Part shown: piece by piece, positions 57,155-64,000 of the stretch | Numbering within the stretch: the stretch's first letter is position 1 | Layout of the letters: every line of letters begins with the position of its first letter | NCBI RefSeq assembly: GCF_000226115.1 | Contig: NC_016461.1 | Coordinates: 496,001 to 560,000 of the forward strand | DNA: 64,000 nucleotides | Source: Thermothielavioides terrestris NRRL 8126 | Taxonomy: Eukaryota > Ascomycota > Sordariomycetes > Sordariales > Chaetomiaceae | Reading direction: 5' to 3' | Program-made: the position numbers and the translations under genes | The notes under the pieces: generated by a model | Database searches by the model: none | The model's input: the letters and a program-made list of their open reading frames with translations, nothing else | What the model was told of the DNA's origin: nothing

Positions 57155-58420
57155 CTTCCCTTTTGAGCTTGCTATATACTCCTATAGGTAAGCTCGTACC
57201 TTAAAAGCTCTCTTAGTAGGCACCTCTTATCGTCGCTACTCCTTGAGCTACTCCCTATATACGGCTCGCTTAGCTTACGAAGGTCCAGTTAGCTATAGTA
57301 GCTAATCCTACCGTCTTTTGTACTCCTCTACCTCCTTAATATATATGTCCTAGCCCTACTACTATACTAGATACTTATACTTATAAACGAAGGTATAGTT
57401 ATATAGGTCGTATAGTAGTAGGCGAAGTAGACGTCTAGGCTTCGTAGGCTCCTTATAAAGGCGTTTACTATAGTGCTATACTAAAGGTGATATCTAGTTA
57501 AATAACGTAGGTGATCTATATACCTAAAGATACTTTTGTACTAGTATATAAGGCATCTTAAGGTAGTCTAGCCTCCTTATAAGCGTATAGATGAACGTCT
57601 CCTCTTCCTAAAGGTAGGGATCGAGTACTATCTTCTTAAGGGCTACCTATACTAGTACCCTAAGGTCTTTAACTAGGTCGCTACTGAAGAGGCGCTCCTA
57701 GTCCATCTTGTCTATAGAGGTATCAATAAACCTTTATATTATAGTCGCTCGTAGTATAGCAATCTCTATAATCTTAGCTTTAATATTCTACTAGGTTGAT
57801 ATATTGTTAAGATCTTCTATAAGTGCCACTAGCGGACCTAAAGTAGTTTACTAGTCCTTTAGTTAGAGAGGTAGAACGGTGCTAGGTATTAGAAATGTAC
57901 TCTATAGCTATTGTCCAAGGTCGTCTATAGGGTTTTATAAGGGCGGTGCGCCGCTTAGCTATCCGTCTAGTAGAAGTTCTACGACCTTATAGTAGTATAT
58001 TCAGTAGGCTATATCCTTCTTTAACTAGGGTATAAAGATAATTTAGGTAGTAGCGATTACTCCTTTCTCGCTCTAGTCAAGGAGCTAGGCTTCCCTAAAT
58101 GCTACTGAGTATATAGCTAGGATCCTAAGTTCTATATTACTAAAGTAGTTACAAAGATACGTAGGTAGGTCATTAAGTCTAGGAATATCGAGTATAAATA
58201 CGTCGTTGGCCTAGAGGACTTCGATTACCTTATCTTCGTTGTACTCTAAGACTATAGGCTATATAGGCTCTTCGGTCGGAGATAATAGGTCTAGAGGGAG
58301 CTTATACGTCTTGCTATTGTCCTATAGTAGTAAAGGGACTACCTTAGTATAAAGTAGACAATCCTTAAAAGTGCTAAAAGCTAGCCTATAAGTTCCTAAC
58401 TATAAGTATAATATATATTG
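57155..58420 (-). pseudogene. Unrecognised accessory ORF downstream of integrase (family 2)
   Basis: One minus-strand frame is readable for at least 420 codons from about 58420 to the polypurine tract. I see only TAG/TAA and one TGA interruption, all explicable by transitions in Trp, Gln or Arg codons. Blocks include KTYKLPLDLLSPTEEPI, VFILDIPRLNDLPTYL, NIELRILAIYSVAFREA, GPLVALIEDLNNIST, YTLIRRLDYLKMPYILVQKY and EVEEYKRRQD. The C-terminus runs to SSKGK at the polypurine tract. It looks like a folded, partly helical protein with a charged C-terminus, and no domain is recognised. The same frame exists in the host copy split over 22745-23411 and 34000-34827. The start may lie further up, towards 59577. 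Confidence 0.6.
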
Positions 58421-59790
58421 CTATACAACTATTTTACTATCTCCCTAGTATAGCCGAAGCTAGGATAGCCTAAACTATATCTATTCGTCTAGAAGGTAGA
58501 GCTAGAGTTCTTAAAGAAAGGCCTATATAAACTCAAGGGTAAACTATCTATACTCCTATTCTAAACTTTGCTAAAGGTAGTAGACGATAACCTCCTTATA
58601 TAGCTATATCTAAAGGAACCTATAGACAAACTAAAAGGCGATCTAGACCTCTAATAAGATATCGGTGTACGTCTCTAAGCTCTTAAATAGGGAGTCGAAA
58701 TAGTAGAGCTAACCTTCGACTTAATCGAAGATCGTAATTGCCTAATGCTTTCTACTAACAAAGTAAAGGAAAACCTAGAAACGGCAATTATTAGCAATGA
58801 CCTTCTAGTTAGACTAGTGGAACTCCTTCGATATAGGACTATAGTCTAAGACTAGCTATAGGTAGATCTAGAGATAGTCCTTGTAAAAGCGAAAGAAAAA
58901 CTATATAACGTCTAAGATTATTTTATAATCTAGCTATTCCTTATCGAGCAATATACCTTCTACGTCGAAGAGCGAAACACCTATATCTATAAAATAGATA
59001 TTGAAAAACCGATCTATCGAGGACCTTCCCTCTAGCTAGTCTAAGAATAGATACTTTATAATCTTAGGGTTCGTACTAAGTCGAGGGCTTAGGATCTAGT
59101 TAGGTCGTCGGTTGATTATATCTTATAGATACTTCTTTAGAGTCTATAAAAATAGAAAAAGCTTAGAGCTAGTCTTACCTAGGTAGCCTAGTATCTTTAA
59201 GCCTAGCTCTTACTATATAAGGGAGGCGTAATACTATATTTAATCGCTATCGCCAATAGGCCTCTACGAACCTTATAGCATATAAAACTTAAACTCTTTA
59301 AACGGCTATTTCTATCCTAGGTTAGTAGTTATATTGGCCTAGGGCTATATAGGCTCTACAAAATTAGGAATCCTACAATAGCCTATAGCGATACTTGCAA
59401 TAGTATACGAAAAATTAGCTTATAAGAAAAGTCGCTCTCTAGGCAAAAAGATCTAGACCGATTGAAACGATCGTAAGAAAAAATTAGGGCGTAATAAGCA
59501 AGGTAGAAGAAATGGTCGATTATAAGCGAACTAGCGGGAGGATTGAGAAAAAAGAGTAGGTAAGCCTTCGAAGGCAAGAGGGCTACTTAGCTCTTTCCTA
59601 AACTAGGCGAAAGAAAACGGATAAAGCTCGTAGCACCTACTAATTGGCTAGAAATAAGCATTTGCCCTCTAAATTCTTAAGGCCTTCCTCTCCTCTTTAT
59701 TATCCTAGAACTATTTTCTTCCTCTAACCTTCTCGCTACTTTATTTTAATGCCCTCCTCTCTCTAGTTGGATCAAGTTCTTAGCTAGGTC
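58421..59790 (-). other. Upstream part of family-2 accessory region
   Basis: Lies between the end of pol and the readable accessory frame. It includes a short open minus frame (59577-59383, MPSKAYLLFFLNPPASSLII...). Similarity to 45176-45940 covers 58642-59400. It ends at about 59795 with cttccttttcgaattt, which matches the sequence just before the 3' LTR of the nested element at 44.68 kb. Confidence 0.45.
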
Positions 59791-62700
59791 TTCTACTTCC
59801 TTTTCGAATTTGTATATAGCTTCTATATACGAATTTACAACCTAGAAACTATAATGCTAAGCAATTGGTATATTTGCGATATATCGTAGGAAATCACTGA
59901 TAAAGTAAGTGACTAGAGGCTATTATTATATAGGATTATAAACTACTAGATCGATCTTTTGCTAATGCCGAAAACAACGATCTTCGTAGTTTAGAAGTAT
60001 ATCTAGGTAGTCCAAAGTAAAATGAAGGATCCACTAATGTTGAAAGATAAGCATTATTCTAACAAATATACTATAATCTTAGTTAAATATAAGGCTATCT
60101 ATAGTATAATTAAGATTTATTGATTAAACGTTAGATTGCTATATATCTAGTAGGTCCTACTAAGCAATTAGTAAAATTAATATAGGATATAGCGATTGGT
60201 TTATATCGACGATAGGTTGGTTAATATAGTCGAGTAGCACTATAATACTTAGGTCCTTTGTCCAATGTTCGTAGAGCATTATAATAGTAGACCACTTGGA
60301 CGTTAAATACATTATCTTACTATACGCCTAAACCGAGTATTAGCGCTTTTGATCTAGGTATAGGGTCGTAAATAAGCGCTATACTTCCCTTTTATATTCG
60401 CCCTCTAAGCAAAGGAAGACTAATACTCCTATAGTAATAAGGTGCTTTACTATAGCTATAAACTATTGTACCGGCGTTCGACAACTCCTTTCAGTAAAGA
60501 CGGAGACGTCTATATAACTTAGCCCTTTAATAGCTATATTTCTCTTACTCCTCTCTTTAGTAATAAGTACACCAACTATATTTAATTAGAGAAGGAGTAT
60601 ACTTAGACTTACGTCTATAGGAATAATCAGAAGTACCTAGCTTAGGACTTGATCTTATAGGACTATCTTCTATATAATCTAAAGAACGATCTTAGGCTAA
60701 AGCTATATCTAAAAGAGGTAGGCTAAGAGTGGTTTATCCTATTAGAGGTTACTATTAAGGAATAAATAGTATAGTACTAGGCCAACTATAAGAGCTTATA
60801 TTACTAAAGGATAGAGAAAATAGACAAAGATAGGTAGAGGGTAGAATATAGCCTAGGAGCTTAGCCTATAGATAGTAGATCGAGAGATTATATATCCTAA
60901 TTATAGATTTTTCTTAGCCTTGACTTTAGCTCTAAGAAACTTAGTCCTATACAATAGAAACCATCTATTTAGAGGGTAGAAGTGAAAAAGAAAAGGTAAA
61001 AACGACTATAAAGCCTCTAAGAGTAGGGCTACCCCTTAGAAAGAAAACTTAGGTATTAGCGAAAAAGAATAAAGGCCTAAGGGATAAAAATAAGTGAACA
61101 ACAGTAGATAGACGAAGACTAAGTAAGACGTAGCTAATAGAGATATTACTAGCGAATAGGAGGCCGATATAATAATAGGTATTAGGAAGAAAATATAGTA
61201 AAACGCTAGTGAAACTATTAAAGGCGGCAACTTCTAGGACCTCTCCCCTTTTTAAATCGTATATCTTTATACGTCTAGAGGGCTAATGTTAAAAACTAGG
61301 TGGTTTTCTATATAGGATTTCTATAATAAGCTTTTAATAAGGTTGCTCCTTCTTTACCCCCTTTATAGTAGTACGAGTTTAGCCTGTCTAAGGCGCTATA
61401 GTACAACTAGGGGTTTCCTCTTTAAAGACCTCCTCCTCTACTATAGTCGCGACGTCCTTAGCGACTATTTATACGATTTCCTCCCTTAGTAGGCTATCGC
61501 TATAAACGTAATAAGGATCGCTAAGGCGGTACTATCGACTAGTCAAGGCACTATATAGTTCGCTACTACAAGGAAGCCCAATTGGTTGACTACTATTGGA
61601 AGTCTTGGCCGGTTAATAGGGGTAACAACCTATAGTCCAATCGCTAATATTCTAGTTGTCTTTGGTAGTACTAGACCCCTCTTCGCTATCTTTGTAGAGC
61701 CTTAAGCGACTATCGAGGCAATAGCGTTCTCTTTGGAAATGTCTAATATATATCTCTCCGTTATAGAGCACCGAAGTAGCTAAGTCTCGGTTAGCGCTAG
61801 GGCTAGGATTAGCTCCCCTATCGTTCTACACTTCGTTATAGCGACTGTCGAGGCGATAGCCTCTATCGAGGTAGCTATCGTTATAGCGACCATTGTAGTA
61901 GCGCTCGTCGTTACTACGCCCCTTTAAGCAAAGGAATAGGTTTATATCGTCTACTTCTAGCTAGACGTTATTTAGCTTAAAGAACTTCTTTATACGATTT
62001 AAAGGATATAATGTCTAGATAGGTATATCGTCTAAAGTCTTTAAGAAGTAAATGTCTTAGTCTTTAATTATCTAAATATAGAACGAGCTAAACTAATAGT
62101 ACTTCAACTTCTAGACTAAGCTTATATCTAGTTGCTAAACGTTATTATAGACGAGGATAAGGTTGCTAATAAATATTACTATATTTTCTAAGCGAAATTT
62201 ATATTTATAGGCCTTATTATAGTATTCGACTAGCTTTTTATAAGCTATAGCAACTTATTTAGTAGCAATTTCGTAGTTATACTTAGCTTCTTAGAGGATA
62301 TAAATATAAAGGGTAATAAGCTTTGTATAGAGTCTTATAGGATCCTCTCCCTCTATCTAGGTATAGACAGAGTCTTAGATAAGAATTTGCTAGGTAAGAA
62401 CATTAAACTCGACTAGACTAATAGGCTTATAGTTATAGGTAAGAAAGAAAGGAGATATTCTATAAGAGCCTTTAACGGTTGTACAATCTATATATAAGAT
62501 ATATAGAAGGAGCTCCCTCCACCTTTTTCCTATACTATCAGTTATCTTTATAAACGAGGTGGCAATTAGGATATAGCTAGCCTTATTTACTTTGTTCGTA
62601 TATAAATTATATAGCGAGATAATAACTCTTCTAATCTATAGCTTATAGAGGATCTTCTTGACTTTGCCCTTAAACTTAGAGCCTTCGTCGACGACTATAA

Positions 62701-64000
62701 CAATGGGGTAGCCCTAACGACAAAGGATATACTATATAATAAAGGACTTAATAGCCTTAGAGGACTTGTTTAGTAGGATCTTAGCCTCGATATATCCTAT
62801 AAGATCGTTGTACGCCTCGACGAGGAAATACTTCTTCTCCCTATAGCTAGACGGTATATATTAGATATCAAGATGCTATTTAGTAAAAGGGAAAGGCAGA
62901 GGCGTAGTCTAGTTTGCTACTTCCTTAAACCTCTAAGTATTATACGTCTAATATAGTGTATAAGCCTAGATCTACTCTACTATATCTTCGTATATACTAC
63001 GCTAATAGTAGTAGTTCATTATTCGTTAGTATATCGCCTCTCTCCTATAATAGCTAACTTCGCTATAGTACTAGTCGAAGATTAAACGCCTTTTTTTAGA
63101 GGTGTCAACAACGTATCTATAATACTACGAATAGTTTATACTTTAGAGGAAAAGGTGACGATCTTCAACGAAGTACTTTACTACTTCTCTTTTGAGCTAA
63201 CGTCGCTTTTAATATAGCCTATAGCCTAGTAGGGTCTCTATCGTCGATAGGAAGTAAGTGATGTCCTAGGAACGCTAGGAGTAACTGTTCTAAAGGCGAA
63301 TAGGCTCTAGCTTCCCTTTCGAATACAATGCCTCTTTGCCTATATAGTTAATAAAGATCTAGGCATCGACCTAATCGTTGATATCCTCCTCTACTTCCTT
63401 CTCTATATAGTTAGAGGGCCTAGGAGGTTTATAGGACAATACGTTGGCTACAACGTTCTTAGGACCTAGGATATACTTAACTTCGAAGTCAAATAGATAG
63501 ATCTAGGCGATCTAGTATATTATTAGAGTACCTAGGACATCGTTTACAGTACTATTGAGCTAATAGACTAGAACTAGAGAATTAGTCTCTATGATAAAAC
63601 GTATACTAAAGAGGTAGCGACGAAAACGCTTTAGGAGGAAGAGTAGCCCTTTTAACTCCCTCTTTATAGTATTGTACCGCTTCTCTACCTTTGACTAGAT
63701 ACCGCTCTCGAACTAGTATAGGTATCTTTTACTATTAAAGCCAACCTACTTAAGTACCCCGCCCTATCTAAGAATACTAGTGTTGTAGACTAAAAAGATT
63801 ATACTGAACTAAGGATTACTATAGATAAGTGTCGCTAAAACTAGAGTAGTAATGATTTTCTCCTTTAGCTCGTCTATCGCTTTCTATTCAGAGGGCCCCT
63901 AGGTCTATTTAATATCTTTCTTTATTAAGGCGTATAGAGGAATTGTAATGATTATAAAACCTTTGATCTAAATCTAGTAGTATCCGACTATTCTAATAAA
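59791..64000 (-). pseudogene. Family-2 Gypsy pol, integrase to RT part (degraded)
   Basis: Reverse-oriented counterpart of 44680-40600. It shows the integrase core GSKFKGKV near 62680-62660, the post-integrase acidic region near 61400-62000, and the RT/RNase H connection at 63900-64000 (matching 40605-40700). RIP stops throughout. Confidence 0.7.

Larger units (their letters stand above)
56656..64000 (-). mobile_element. Gypsy family-2 element, minus strand, truncated by window end
   Basis: 3' LTR at 56656-57154, polypurine tract AAAAGGGAAG (minus sense) next to it, accessory region to about 59790, then integrase and RNase H back to the RT region at 64000. The 59.8-64.0 kb part is the reverse of 44.68-40.6 kb, e.g. 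MPPLIVSLAFYYIFF (61230) versus MPPIVSLTFYYISF (43251). The integrase GSKFKGKV block is near 62680. The 5' LTR would lie beyond the window. Confidence 0.82.

Overview
This window looks like a nuclear chromosome segment from a filamentous ascomycete, most likely a Sordariomycete (inference). Its genes have short GT-AG introns of 48-79 bp and GC-rich codons, and they encode typical ascomycete proteins (Rrn9, kinesin-5/BimC, SAC1, Rab5). The repeats are AT-rich, rich in TpA, and carry reading frames broken almost only by TAG/TAA. That is the signature of repeat-induced point mutation (RIP).

Region 1 (1-20.7 kb) is ordinary gene-dense euchromatin with eight genes: a Rab5/Vps21-type GTPase (minus, C-terminus cut off by the window edge); a SAC1 phosphoinositide phosphatase (plus, divergent from Rab5); a large disordered C-tail-anchored protein, perhaps Mtc4-like (minus); a J-domain protein with a coiled coil and a C-terminal CxxC cluster (minus); a PHAF1/UPF0183 protein (minus), divergent from kinesin-5 (plus); a haloacid-dehalogenase-type hydrolase (plus); and an Rrn9-domain RNA polymerase I factor with two duplicated C2H2 fingers (minus). 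Rab5, SAC1 and PHAF1 all belong to endosome, phosphoinositide or phagophore membrane biology, but nothing shows that they are co-regulated.

Region 2 (20.9-48.1 kb) is a RIP-degraded retrotransposon nest. It starts with interstitial CCCTAA repeats and a pair of direct repeats. The core is a Gypsy family-2 remnant on the minus strand, of which only the 3' LTR and 3' accessory region survive (22.25-45.94 kb). Two elements sit inside it: a complete 10.6-kb Gypsy chromovirus (family 1, minus, 23412-33999, with a perfect 5-bp target duplication) and a 10.3-kb family-2 Gypsy element (plus, 34828-45175). A paralogous family-2 element at 56.66-64 kb keeps both target sites uninterrupted, so the nesting order can be read directly.

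Region 3 (48.18-50.4 kb) is a normal-GC gene island between the AT-rich blocks. It holds two convergent intron-containing genes: a GEMK-motif protein that may have a PD-(D/E)XK nuclease-like fold, and a diverged protein-kinase-like protein.

Region 4 (50.5-64 kb) returns to degraded repeats: a palindromic LTR derivative, a Lys/Asp/Glu-rich coding remnant, a Ty1/Copia element (minus), a Tad-like LINE fragment (minus) and the second family-2 Gypsy element (minus), which runs off the window end.

The least expected content is a long reading frame downstream of integrase in both Gypsy families. It is interrupted almost only by RIP-compatible stops and matches nothing I recognise. In family 2 it is present in two copies and absent from a third that looks deleted between short repeats. 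All coordinates inside degraded repeats are approximate unless an LTR or splice boundary is stated.
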